NCBI GenBank assembly: GCA_934454125.1
Contig: CAKSFA010000002.1
Location: 77,463-141,462, forward strand
Source of the DNA: an uncultured Eubacteriales bacterium
Lineage (GTDB): Bacteria; Bacillota; Clostridia; Oscillospirales; Acutalibacteraceae
DNA length: 64,000 bases
Reading direction: 5' to 3'
Under the pieces are notes generated by a model, which saw only the letters and a program-made list of their open reading frames with translations, was not told where the DNA came from and searched no databases. The first letter of the stretch is position 1. Every line of letters begins with the position of its first letter. Of this stretch, positions 1 to 8,635 are shown one piece after another. The position numbers were made by a program, and so were the translations under genes.

Positions 1-2
1 AG

Positions 3-1559
3 TTAGAAAACGCCGTATTTCGCATGCTGGACAACAGAGAACAGGTTGCTTTGGCGCTGCACCTTCTCTTTCATCCCGGCAGCACCGAAAAAAAACCGGA
101 AGAGGATTCCGGCACGCTCTCCGTTGCGCTGGAGTCCCCTCGCCTGATCGCCATGGAAATTCCGGCAGTCAGTGAAAAATTTACAGCAACACTGAACCAG
201 GCTCTCTTAGCTATAGAAGATTCCATACAGAAAAAAACCGATTTTACAGCAATCGACGCCTTTGGCATTCCATTTAACCCCATTGACGAACCAATGCCTG
301 AGGTGAAATTGGCCGGCGGCTTTGATGCCAAACTGCGTACCATGTTCAAAGAACAACGGTGCCAAGCACGATACGGCACGATCGAAAGCGCCAGCTATCC
401 CATTTCTCCACAAATGCGAAAAAAACTGCACGCAGCCTTAACCTGGCTTTCCAGCCCAGCGCATAAAGAAATCACATGGATCAATACCGATAAAGATGAG
501 ATTCTATTCGCTTATCCAGCACAAATCCCAAACATAGAAATTCGATTTACTTCCATGCTTGTGTCCCCAAAACAATACAATGTCTCCTTTGAAGAAAGAA
601 GCAAAGATTTTCTGGAGGAATTAAAGCAAAGCAAACATCCGGGCACCGATTCACACGCAGACCTGATTCAACTGTTTATCCTGCGCAAAATCGACAAAGC
701 GCGCACGAAGGTGGTCTACACGCGCCAAACAAACCCGCATGAGCTAGAAATCCGCAGCGAACAGTGGACAATCGGCTGTTCTCACAATTTACCAAAATTC
801 CCGTTTGGGCAACCAAACACCCCGTTTCCATTGGATACCGCAGATATCCTAAACCGCTTCTGGAAGCAAAACGGCGAGCTTGCAACCGATAAATTCAGGC
901 CAATCCCAAAATATCACGGCTTAGAATTGCTGATGGAACCAGATCTTCCCATTTATTCCGATCTGCACCTGTTAATCGAAAAAGCAATGAAACTTGCACT
1001 CTTTCTAAGCAAAAAGCGCTCTGAAAATAACCTGCAACACCCAATCTGGGAAAGAACCAAAGAAATCCTGGCACTGTTGGGCTTACTGCTCCACCGCTCC
1101 AATGTAAGAAAGGAAGATTATATGGAACAATTACCGTATCTCTTCGGGCAGCTTTTAAAAATATCAGACGAGCTGCATACCTTATACTGCAATGTTATGC
1201 GCAAAGGTGATGTGCCCATGCAATTGGCTGGCGGCAGCCTATTTCAAGCCGCCACCGAAGCTCCCTTGCGCACCCTTGGCCTATTGGGCCAGCGCATGAA
1301 TCCTTACATCGTCTGGGCAAAATCTTATCGTACAAAAAATGTCCACGAAAAAAACAAAGAAAGCTGGCGTGCAGGGTGGCTGGTTTCTCTATTTGAACAT
1401 ATTGCAACACGATTACATGAATCCTGGCAGCCAGAAACGCGCCTGAATGATGAAGAAAAAGCGCAGCTATTTATCGGCTATCTGGCCGCATTCCCAAAAA
1501 AAGAACAAACCGAATCTGAACTCACACCCGAGCAGAATCAAGGAGGAACTGAATCATGA
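3..1559 (+). CDS. CRISPR type I Cas8-like large subunit (5' end outside window)
   Basis: The frame is open to the left edge (codons before the first ATG at 24 encode L-E-N-A-V-F-R), so the gene is probably truncated by the window. At least 511 residues are visible. It is placed as the Cascade large subunit (Cas8c/Csd1-like) mainly by context: its TGA overlaps the cas7 ATG by 4 nt (ATGA at 1556). The C-terminal helical third resembles the small-subunit-like tail of Cas8c, with a YLFGQL segment followed near the end by IGYLAAFPKKE, comparable to the IGYYHQRQ tail of Csd1. Cas8 proteins recognise the PAM and start target unwinding. The subtype is uncertain because the family diverges strongly. 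Confidence 0.6.
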   Translation, partial: LENAVFRMLDNREQVALALHLLFHPGSTEKKPEEDSGTLSVALESPRLIAMEIPAVSEKFTATLNQALLAIEDSIQKKTDFTAIDAFGIPFNPIDEPMPEVKLAGGFDAKLRTMFKEQRCQARYGTIESASYPISPQMRKKLHAALTWLSSPAHKEITWINTDKDEILFAYPAQIPNIEIRFTSMLVSPKQYNVSFEERSKDFLEELKQSKHPGTDSHADLIQLFILRKIDKARTKVVYTRQTNPHELEIRSEQWTIGCSHNLPKFPFGQPNTPFPLDTADILNRFWKQNGELATDKFRPIPKYHGLELLMEPDLPIYSDLHLLIEKAMKLALFLSKKRSENNLQHPIWERTKEILALLGLLLHRSNVRKEDYMEQLPYLFGQLLKISDELHTLYCNVMRKGDVPMQLAGGSLFQAATEAPLRTLGLLGQRMNPYIVWAKSYRTKNVHEKNKESWRAGWLVSLFEHIATRLHESWQPETRLNDEEKAQLFIGYLAAFPKKEQTESELTPEQNQGGTES

Positions 1560-2425
1560 ACAATGAAATCAAGCGCGCAACCGGTCTTTTGGTAATCGAA
1601 GTCGTCAACTCCAATCCCAATGGTAACCCCGACCAAGAAAGCGATCCCCGCCAACGTTCAAATGGCTGTGGAGAGATCTCTCCTGTCTCGTTCAAGCGCA
1701 AACTCAGAGATTTGCTGGAAGATCACTCTTCGCCGTTTTTCCAGTCTCTTCCCGATACTTTCCGCAACGAAGCAGATCGCTACTGGATCCTGGAACACCG
1801 CGGACGCGAGCGTAAAACCATTATCCAAGAAATGGGCAAAGACCCTGCACAATTCCTGCAAAGCACATTTGTACAAAAATACTGGGACGCACGCGTCTTT
1901 GGCAATACATTTCTAGAAGACGGCAACGCCAAAGACTTTATTAAAACCGGTGTCGTGCAGTTTGGTATGGGCGTTTCTATCTCACCCATCAAAATCACCC
2001 GGCACACCAATACCAACAAAGCCGGTGTTCAAGAGGGCAAAAATGCCGGCATGGCACCGCTTGCCTACCGCGTCGTAGAGCACGGCGTCTATTGCATGCC
2101 CTTCTTTGTTAATCCCAATTATGCGCATAAAACCGGCTGCACTGCAAACGATATCGAGCTGCTCAAACTGCTAATCCCCTACGCCTATGACCTCAATCGC
2201 TCCGCCATTCGGCCAGACGTACGCCTGCGCCATGCCTGGTACATCGAGCACAAACACATGCTTGGCAGTTGCCCGGAGCACCTGCTGTTCGAGGCGCTTT
2301 CTCCCACTCGGCGCGATCATAAAACCGACCCTTCCACCTCTTGGAGCGATTATAACGACCCAACTAGCTTACCCGACGAATTATCCCAGCGCATCGAAAG
2401 CATCGTCGATCTGGTAAAACCGTAA
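1556..2425 (+). CDS. cas7: CRISPR type I Cas7 (Csd2/Csh2-like) backbone subunit
   Basis: 289 residues. The N-terminus carries the RAMP-like Cas7 signature: a beta strand followed by SNPNGNPDQ (about residues 20-28), then SFKRKLRDLL, as in Csd2/Csh2 proteins of types I-B and I-C (NPNGDPD ... LKRKIR). Later segments include FGNTF and GVVQFGMGVSISPI, the region where family members have the G.VQF.. strand. Cas7 polymerises along crRNA to form the Cascade backbone. The start overlaps the upstream stop (ATGA), and the stop overlaps the cas3 start (TAATG), so translation of the three genes is probably coupled. No ordinary ribosome binding site is needed or seen before cas3. Confidence 0.85.
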   Translation: MNNEIKRATGLLVIEVVNSNPNGNPDQESDPRQRSNGCGEISPVSFKRKLRDLLEDHSSPFFQSLPDTFRNEADRYWILEHRGRERKTIIQEMGKDPAQFLQSTFVQKYWDARVFGNTFLEDGNAKDFIKTGVVQFGMGVSISPIKITRHTNTNKAGVQEGKNAGMAPLAYRVVEHGVYCMPFFVNPNYAHKTGCTANDIELLKLLIPYAYDLNRSAIRPDVRLRHAWYIEHKHMLGSCPEHLLFEALSPTRRDHKTDPSTSWSDYNDPTSLPDELSQRIESIVDLVKP

Positions 2426-4611
2426 TGCAAGCTCTGGCACACAGTGCAAACGAAACATACCCTGCACAAACCTACGCAGCACACATCACAGGGGTGTTTG
2501 AAAAAGCTGTTCATCACGCAACAGAAGCCGAACGCTACAGCGTAAAAAGTGACGGACAGCTCAAAGCAATCGTGCAGCGCAGCGCCATCTGGCATGACCT
2601 TGGCAAGCTGGATCCACAAAATCAGGCTGTTTTGCGCGGCACTACCACGCAGTGCCATTTACCCGTCAACCATGTCGATGCAGGCACAGCCCTTTTAAAA
2701 GCAAGTAATAGCTTATACTCTGCAATCATCGTCTATTCGCACCATAAGGGGCTTCCAGAAATAGCTTCCGAATTGAACAGAGGAGAAAAAACGTTCCGAG
2801 GCGAAATACAAGACAACCAGAAACATACCGACAGCACACTGCAAGCATTACTGGAGCAACACAGACAACTGACCCCGCTTGACCACAGAAACCCAGAATC
2901 TCCCTATAACGGTAACCGTGCGGTGTTCTTGCGCATGGCGCTTTCCTGTCTGGCAGATGCAGACCATACCGATACTGCCGCGGCATACGGCCAAGCGCCA
3001 CAAGCAGAGCATATTCCACTCCTTCGTGCAGAAGAACGTCTGGCTGCCTTAGACCGTTATATTTCAAATCTCAGCGGCAGCGATACACGCAGCCAGCTCC
3101 GCAAAAACATGTATGCCGCTTGCCGCAATGTAGAGACGAACAGCAATTTCACTTCCTGCGACAGCCCCGTCGGCTCCGGCAAAACAACCGCTGTCATGGC
3201 ACATCTGCTGCAACAGGCCATCAAACGCAATGCGCGCCGCATCTTCGTCGTCCTGCCTTACACCAATATCATTCAGCAGTCTGTCGATGTTTACCGAAAC
3301 GCACTGGTTCTGCCAGGTGAAGACCCAGAAGCCATTGTTGCCGAGTTGCATTGCCGCGCAGACTTTCAAGACAAAGATACGCGATATCTCACCTCTCTAT
3401 GGCGCGCACCAATCATCGTAACAACCGCCGTTGCTTTTTTCCAGACTCTGGCCTCCAATCGTCCCGCTACATTGCGTCGGCTGCACGAGCTTCCCGGCAG
3501 TGTCATCTTTGTAGACGAATCACACAACGCCCTTCCACTGAGATTACTCCCTCTTGCCTGGCGCTGGATGAACACGCTGGCCGAAGAATGGAACTGTTAT
3601 TGGGTTCTGGCCTCCGGCTCACTTGTTCGGTTCTGGCAACTGCGCAGTCTGCAACCAATGCAACTGCCACAGCCAACAGTCACCGAACTGGTCGAGCCCA
3701 CCCTGCGCAAACAACTGATGCAATATGAGCAAAACCGCATCGCATTTCGGTGGCAACCCACACCCTTAAACCGTCAAGCACTAATCTCATGGGTACACAG
3801 TGTTCCCGGCCCACGCCTATTGATTGTAAACACCATACAAAACGCCGCCGTCATTGCAGACAATTTCTCCAACACTTATGGTCGTGCACACGTTGAGCAC
3901 TTATCCACCGCATTAACACCGCAAGACAGAAACGTAGTCATTCAGCGTGTAAAAGCACGGCTGCAAGATCCAACCGATACCAACTGGACGCTTGTTGCAA
4001 CCTCTTGTGTAGAAGCCGGTGTTGATTTTTCCTTTCGCACAGGATTCCGTGAAACAGCATCACTGCTCTCCCTGTTGCAAGCAGCCGGAAGAGTCAACCG
4101 ACACGGCTCTGAGCGCGATGCTGAGATGTGGAGTTTTTCCATGCAAGAAGATTCCATGCTGAAACAGAATCTTGGTTTCGAACGATCAGAAAAAGTACTA
4201 AAAAGCTACCTTGCGCAAGATCTTCCAATCACACCGGAGCTCAGCACGCAATCTCTCAACGACGAGATCATACAAAGCGATCATATACTTGAAAAAATAA
4301 AAATGATTCAAGATTCAGAAGACAACCTGCAATTCAAAACCGTGGCAGAGAAATTTCAGGTCATCGACTCCAACACCGTAACCGCCATAGTCGATGAAGC
4401 GCTCGCAAAAGCTATTCGTTTTGGAGGAGGTAACTGGCAACTGCTGCAAAAGCAGGCGCTCTCCATTCGAATCGAGAAAGTTCAAGCATGGCATTTAAAA
4501 GAGATTGCCAACAATATCTATCAATGGACCCTACCATACGACTCATTTTTAGGATATATGCGTGGAGTATTAAACCTGGAAAAAGCAAAATTCGATACTC
4601 TAATCGTATAA
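2425..4611 (+). CDS. cas3: CRISPR type I Cas3 HD nuclease-helicase
   Basis: 728 residues, an HD nuclease fused to an SF2 helicase. HD domain: AHS near residue 6, WHDLGK at 56-61, NHVDAG at 82-87, and YSHHKG at about 104-109. Helicase: Walker A SPVGSGKTT at about 247-255, DESH box at about 364, motif VI QAAGRVNRHG at about 552. These nuclease and ATPase residues appear intact, so the effector should degrade target DNA after Cascade recruitment. Placing cas3 last, directly after cas7, is unusual: type I-C normally reads cas3-cas5-cas8-cas7. No cas4, cas1, cas2 or repeat array follows. The gene ends at a strong terminator. Confidence 0.93.
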   Translation: MQALAHSANETYPAQTYAAHITGVFEKAVHHATEAERYSVKSDGQLKAIVQRSAIWHDLGKLDPQNQAVLRGTTTQCHLPVNHVDAGTALLKASNSLYSAIIVYSHHKGLPEIASELNRGEKTFRGEIQDNQKHTDSTLQALLEQHRQLTPLDHRNPESPYNGNRAVFLRMALSCLADADHTDTAAAYGQAPQAEHIPLLRAEERLAALDRYISNLSGSDTRSQLRKNMYAACRNVETNSNFTSCDSPVGSGKTTAVMAHLLQQAIKRNARRIFVVLPYTNIIQQSVDVYRNALVLPGEDPEAIVAELHCRADFQDKDTRYLTSLWRAPIIVTTAVAFFQTLASNRPATLRRLHELPGSVIFVDESHNALPLRLLPLAWRWMNTLAEEWNCYWVLASGSLVRFWQLRSLQPMQLPQPTVTELVEPTLRKQLMQYEQNRIAFRWQPTPLNRQALISWVHSVPGPRLLIVNTIQNAAVIADNFSNTYGRAHVEHLSTALTPQDRNVVIQRVKARLQDPTDTNWTLVATSCVEAGVDFSFRTGFRETASLLSLLQAAGRVNRHGSERDAEMWSFSMQEDSMLKQNLGFERSEKVLKSYLAQDLPITPELSTQSLNDEIIQSDHILEKIKMIQDSEDNLQFKTVAEKFQVIDSNTVTAIVDEALAKAIRFGGGNWQLLQKQALSIRIEKVQAWHLKEIANNIYQWTLPYDSFLGYMRGVLNLEKAKFDTLIV

Positions 4612-4630
4612 TATAAAAAACGCACTTATA

Positions 4631-4656
4631 AAAACACCGGTTTGACCGGTGTTTTT
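4631..4656 (+). terminator. Rho-independent terminator of the cas operon
   Basis: Inverted repeat ACACCGG / CCGGTGT with a 5-nt loop, followed by TTTTT. It starts 20 nt after the cas3 stop, so the cas operon ends here. Confidence 0.85.
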
Positions 4657-4659
4657 CAT

Positions 4660-5123
4660 TTTCAAATTTAAACCACAAAATACACACTCTACAATCCCAA
4701 AATTCTCTGCAAAGTGCCACACTCCATTCCTCATAAAACACAGTCGTATCATACGCATTTCCTTCCCATCCCCAGCTGACTCAAAATTTCCAAACATACC
4801 ACTTAAAAAATCATTCCCACACCTCTTCCATAAATCCCATCTTCCTCACCCACAACCCAAAACCACGCTTTCCCTCTCAAAATAAATTTCTCTAAAATAT
4901 CCTCCACTCACCTCATCTCTTAAAATTTTTATCTTCTCGTAAAAAAGACCGGCCCTTCAGCCAGTCTTTCATCCAAATCTCAAGTCCCACAATAAAATTA
5001 TACATTTTTTCATAAATATAAATTTATATCTAAAAAGTTCCGTTTATTCATAATTTCATAACATTTGCTGGTCGCCAAACAGCACTTTTGGTTCGCTAAT
5101 GGTCGCCAAACGCCAGTTTGTGG
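4660..5123. other. Gene-free, G-depleted intergenic tract
   Basis: No plausible gene. The top strand is mostly A, C and T with very few G until about 5065. It contains the rlmD terminator (4941-4969) and ends in two units of a short palindromic repeat (5069-5125). A similar tract with the same repeat lies at 49632-50610. Confidence 0.6.
4941..4969 (-). terminator. Terminator of the rlmD-type gene
   Basis: On the minus strand AAGACTGGC / GCCGGTCTT forms a stem (one mismatch) followed by TTTTTT. The transcript of the gene ending at 5124 would then carry a roughly 150-nt 3' untranslated region that includes the GGTCGCCAAAC repeats. Confidence 0.7.
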
Positions 5124-5125
5124 TC
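5069..5125 (+). repeat. Short palindromic repeat, GGTCGCCAAAC family, copy A
   Basis: Two units start with GGTCGCCAAAC (5070 and 5101), each followed by a complementary arm (CCAAACgccaGTTTGtGG in the second). The same element recurs at 50483-50530. Each unit can fold into a small hairpin. No coding or mobile-element function is visible. Confidence 0.55.
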
Positions 5126-6512
5126 ACATAAAATACTCCAATTCCAGCCAAGCTACACTCTCCACATGCGGTGTATTCGGAAACATATCCACCGGCGTTA
5201 CTTCACAAATGCGGTACCCTAATTGCGAAAATCGTTGCAAATCTCGCGCCAGTGTTGCCGGGTCGCACGAAACATAAACGATACGTTTTGCTCTCAGATC
5301 TGCCACCGTTTTAATCAGTTCCAAAGCACAACCCTTACGTGGCGGATCCAACACAACCACGTCCGGCACTACCTTCCTCAACCCCAGTATTTCCGCCGTT
5401 TCCGCTGCATCCGCACACAAAAACTCCGCATTCAAAATCCTATTATTTGCTGCATTTCTGCGTGCATTTTCCACCGCCTCCGGCACAATTTCCACCCCAA
5501 TCAAACGCTCTGCCTGACGCGCCATCGAAAGCCCAATTGTACCCGTTCCACAGTATAAGTCCAACACAGTTTCAGTGCCTTGTAACGCCGCATATGCCCG
5601 TGCCACGGCATACAGTCGCTCCATCTGCGCCCAATTTACCTGATAAAATGCCCGCGGCGCAATCTCAAATCGCAACCCAGCCAACTCATCGATAATCGTC
5701 TCACTGCCCCAAAGCACGCGGCATTGCGCTCCCAAAACCACATTTGTATCTGCAAAATTGCTGTTGAGCACCACGCTTCTTAACTCCGGTAACTCCAAAC
5801 GTAAACGCCGCACCAAATCGTCTTCACCCTGCAGAACAGCTGCATTTGCCACTACACAAACCATCAACTCACCCGTTCCTTGCGCCTGCCGCAAATACAA
5901 GTGCCGCAAAACTCCTTGGCCCGTTTTTTCGTCATAAACAGAGTTCTCAGACTCCTGCATCCACGCCTGAAAAACCGCCATTACTTTCATAAATACAGGC
6001 GGCTGCAACGCACATTCTGTACAATCTACAATGCGGTGGCTACGCGCAGCATAAAAACCCATCACCAAACTACCGTCTGCCTGCTTTCCGATTGGTAACT
6101 GCGCTTTATTGCGATAGCCATCGCGCACAGTCGACCCAATGATCGAGCGCACTGGCACATCTGTAAAACCGCCGATTCTTTGCAGCGCATCTCTCACTCG
6201 TTGTTCTTTCACACGCAGTTCCGCATCATATGTCATGTGGCGATAGGTACAACCACCGCACTTCATAAAATGTGGGCATTCCTGCGCAATTCGATCTAGA
6301 GAGGAATGCAACATCTCTTCTATTCTGCCAAAAGCGTAACTGCCGGTTACCTTCAACAATTTTGCCCGCAAGATATCTCCCACCACAGTAAACGGCACAA
6401 ATACAGGCATTCCATCATACCGGCCCACACCGCTTCCTTCCGCAGTCATTCCGGTAATCTCCAATGTTACAATATCGTTTTTTTTTGCTGTAAACTGCTT
6501 GTTCTTTTTCAA
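5124..6512 (-). CDS. rlmD: 23S rRNA (uracil-5-)-methyltransferase, RlmD/RumA family
   Basis: 462 residues. The N-terminal TRAM domain (about 1-65) contains GMTAEGSGVGRYDGMPVFVP. An iron-sulfur cluster motif follows: C79, C85, C88 (CPHFMKCGGC) and a fourth cysteine near 170 (DCTEC). The C-terminal Rossmann methyltransferase has DLYCGTGTIGL for SAM binding and VLDPPRKGC plus VYVSCDPATLARDL with the catalytic cysteine. It transfers a methyl group from SAM to C5 of a uridine in 23S rRNA (or tRNA, for TrmA-like members); Firmicutes encode several paralogs, so the exact position is unknown. The start has a poor upstream purine run, but residue 1 fits the family's N-terminus. Confidence 0.9.
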   Translation of the reverse strand: MKKNKQFTAKKNDIVTLEITGMTAEGSGVGRYDGMPVFVPFTVVGDILRAKLLKVTGSYAFGRIEEMLHSSLDRIAQECPHFMKCGGCTYRHMTYDAELRVKEQRVRDALQRIGGFTDVPVRSIIGSTVRDGYRNKAQLPIGKQADGSLVMGFYAARSHRIVDCTECALQPPVFMKVMAVFQAWMQESENSVYDEKTGQGVLRHLYLRQAQGTGELMVCVVANAAVLQGEDDLVRRLRLELPELRSVVLNSNFADTNVVLGAQCRVLWGSETIIDELAGLRFEIAPRAFYQVNWAQMERLYAVARAYAALQGTETVLDLYCGTGTIGLSMARQAERLIGVEIVPEAVENARRNAANNRILNAEFLCADAAETAEILGLRKVVPDVVVLDPPRKGCALELIKTVADLRAKRIVYVSCDPATLARDLQRFSQLGYRICEVTPVDMFPNTPHVESVAWLELEYFM

Positions 6513-6544
6513 GTTCGTCTGCGCCCTTTTTTGATTTTGTATTT

Positions 6545-6573
6545 ATTGTATCATCACAATTTTCAAAATACAA
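6545..6573 (-). promoter_or_regulatory. Predicted promoter of the rlmD-type gene
   Basis: Minus strand TTGTAT - 17 nt - TACAAT, about 35 nt upstream of the start codon. Confidence 0.55.
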
Positions 6574-6744
6574 CCGCTAGAATCCAATTGTATCTTTCCA
6601 TAAAATACAGAAAAAGGTAATAAAACAAAATTTTTTTACAAATATTGTTATATTTGTATAGAGTATCTATCAAAAACCACTGATATTTTGACACCATAGG
6701 CTTTTTGCGCAAAAAACATAAATTTTATTCATGCAAAAGCACCA

Positions 6745-6773
6745 TTGTTTTCTTGCAATAACCTCGGTATACT
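6745..6773 (+). promoter_or_regulatory. Predicted promoter of the carbonic anhydrase gene
   Basis: TTGTTT - 17 nt - TATACT. It leaves a leader of about 100 nt before the ATG at 6880. The rest of the 6513-6879 gap is AT-rich and shows nothing else convincing beyond a TTTTTGCGCAAAAA palindrome near 6700. Confidence 0.5.
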
Positions 6774-6879
6774 TCACATGTAACGCCATCCAATTTTTTC
6801 TGCATAAATTAAGAAAAATCTGGATAAAATAATGGCAGAAACGATAACTTTGAATTCAGTGAAAGAAAGGTAGTAAAAC

Positions 6880-7620
6880 ATGAAAAAAATTTTAATTGCA
6901 CTCCTGGCTTGCAGCGCAATTGCGATTGGCGCAACCGCTTGTGGCACAACAGATAATGCTACATCAAACAATGCCGTTGCAAGCACAACTTCTTCAGCAG
7001 TATCACAAACTGCAAATCCCGATTACCAAAAACCACAAAATATCACAACCGCAGACGCTGCTCAACAGGCACTAATTGCCGGTAATAAAGCATATCAAGA
7101 CGGTAACCTGAACATCGCAGCTACAAATGCAGACAGAACTGATTTGTCTGAAAACGGTCAAAAGCCTTATGCAGTTGTAATCACCTGCTCTGACTCCCGC
7201 GTACCACCCGAGTTGATTTTTAACAGTGGACTGGGCGAGTTGTTCACCATTCGCACCGCAGGCAACGTGGTGGCAGATTTTGAAACCGGCAGCGTAGAAT
7301 ACGGCGTAGATCATCTTGGCGCACCGTTGATTGTTGTTATGGGTCATACCAAATGCGGTGCTGTTGCAGGCGCCATTGAAGGCCATGCAGAAGGTCATGT
7401 AGAAGATATCATTCACGACATTGCTCCTTCCGTAGAGCAGGCAAGACAAAATGCACAAAACGATGCACAAATTGCATCTTTAGCCGAGGAATACAATGTC
7501 CAAAACAGTATTGCCAAACTGAGAGAAAGCGAAATCCTGAAAAAAGCAGAAGCAGAAGGAAAAGTAAAAATCGTTGGTGCCTTGTATGACATCACGACTG
7601 GCGCAGTACGTTATCTATAA
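6880..7620 (+). CDS. Beta-class carbonic anhydrase with lipoprotein signal peptide
   Basis: 246 residues. The N-terminus is a type II signal peptide (MKK, hydrophobic core, lipobox ending ATA-C at C21), then a Ser/Thr/Asn-rich linker to about residue 45. The catalytic domain has the beta-CA zinc and proton-shuttle motifs CSDSR (about 104-108) and GHTKCG (about 152-157), giving the Cys-His-Cys zinc ligands and the Asp-Arg dyad. It should interconvert CO2 and bicarbonate, anchored on the outer face of the membrane. Bacterial beta-CAs are usually cytoplasmic, so export as a lipoprotein is uncommon. A GAAAGG ribosome site precedes the ATG. The gene is monocistronic, between its own promoter and a terminator. 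Confidence 0.9.
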   Translation: MKKILIALLACSAIAIGATACGTTDNATSNNAVASTTSSAVSQTANPDYQKPQNITTADAAQQALIAGNKAYQDGNLNIAATNADRTDLSENGQKPYAVVITCSDSRVPPELIFNSGLGELFTIRTAGNVVADFETGSVEYGVDHLGAPLIVVMGHTKCGAVAGAIEGHAEGHVEDIIHDIAPSVEQARQNAQNDAQIASLAEEYNVQNSIAKLRESEILKKAEAEGKVKIVGALYDITTGAVRYL

Positions 7621-7635
7621 GTAAAATCAAACAGC

Positions 7636-7674
7636 AAAAAACTCCGTATCCTTGTTAAAGATACGGAGTTTTTT
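7636..7674. terminator. Bidirectional terminator
   Basis: An 11-bp perfect stem AACTCCGTATC / GATACGGAGTT with A-run before and T-run after. It serves the carbonic anhydrase gene (+) and the plsC-like gene (-), which converge here. Confidence 0.9.
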
Positions 7675-8635
7675 AATCGTTCTTTTCAGAATCTTTTTGT
7701 TGTTTTGCGCCAACACGCCAAAATGCATCTTCATCATGTAAAGGCCGTCTGGAATAAGCCTTTCCGCCACTCTTCAGCAAATGCTCCATTTGCATATACA
7801 CACTCTCCCGCAGCTGACGCACCGATTTACGATGCGATCCACAATCCTTGGGATAAACTGGATCTCCTACCGTTAGTGTGATACAAGCGCCACGTTTCAA
7901 TAGTCTCCACAGTCCTTTGCGTTCTCGCGGGGTAATCACAACCGGTAGCACGGGTGCATTTGCATTTACGGCAATGGCAAATGCACCATCGCTGAATTTC
8001 CGTAAATGGTCGCAGTATAATTCAATGCTACCCTCTGGGTAAACCCCGATTACTCTGCCATTTTGAACAGCATTGGTCATTTCTGTCATAAAATGACGCA
8101 GACCCGTCACGGTCGTGCTAATGGGCACGCAATCAAAAAAACGAATAAATGGTCCCACAACCGGTATCTGAAAATTTCCTTCCATTGAGGTCATAACCAG
8201 CTTGCGCGGGGTTGTCAGCACACCAAGCCATGTGCAGTCCATCGGATGCACATGATTGCAGGTAAGCACAAAGCCGCGGTGCTGCTTACTCAACATTTGA
8301 ATTTTGCGCTTGCCCTCCTGCTTTAAACCAAACACAAAGGTACTCATCAGCGTCAGTAGCGGGATAATAATCACAAAATAAATGAAAAAACTCAGTGCAC
8401 GACGCAGCAAATTGGTTGGTAACAGCTTTTTCATTTCCGCAACATTTTTAGCAGCAAATTTTTCAGCTGCTTCTTTTACAGTTTCTGCCGTTTCCTTGAC
8501 GATAATCCGCTCTTTTGTCAGCGTTTTTTGCGCTATTTGGCGCTCTGAATCCGGCTGTTGCGCAAGCGGCAATGAACACTCTTCTATTGACTGCAAAGAG
8601 GTATCCGGTATCTCTGCATTGATTTTATTCGGCAT
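7673..8635 (-). CDS. plsC: 1-acyl-sn-glycerol-3-phosphate acyltransferase (PlsC family)
   Basis: About 320 residues. Motif I appears as NHVHPMD (NHX4D), and motif III as YPEGS. A hydrophobic segment FFIYFVIIIPLLTLMSTFVF precedes the catalytic domain. The first about 80 residues form a charged, probably helical extension not typical of PlsC. It would acylate lysophosphatidic acid at the membrane. I chose the ATG at 8635 because GAGGAGAGGAG lies just upstream; an ATG 12 codons earlier lacks such a site. It overlaps the end of the glycosyltransferase gene by 11 nt, so the two are co-translated and probably act together in membrane lipid or glycolipid synthesis. Confidence 0.88.
   Translation of the reverse strand: MPNKINAEIPDTSLQSIEECSLPLAQQPDSERQIAQKTLTKERIIVKETAETVKEAAEKFAAKNVAEMKKLLPTNLLRRALSFFIYFVIIIPLLTLMSTFVFGLKQEGKRKIQMLSKQHRGFVLTCNHVHPMDCTWLGVLTTPRKLVMTSMEGNFQIPVVGPFIRFFDCVPISTTVTGLRHFMTEMTNAVQNGRVIGVYPEGSIELYCDHLRKFSDGAFAIAVNANAPVLPVVITPRERKGLWRLLKRGACITLTVGDPVYPKDCGSHRKSVRQLRESVYMQMEHLLKSGGKAYSRRPLHDEDAFWRVGAKQQKDSEKND

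Noticed and set aside
4660..5060. Small protein genes in the G-poor tract after cas3
   Set aside because: Open frames exist because stop codons need G or particular A/T orders, but they have no ribosome sites and low-complexity Ser/Pro/His/Phe composition.
5069..5125. CRISPR repeats near the cas operon
   Set aside because: The GGTCGCCAAAC units are only two per locus, unevenly spaced, with no 30-40-nt spacers, and the same element occurs far from any cas gene at 50483.
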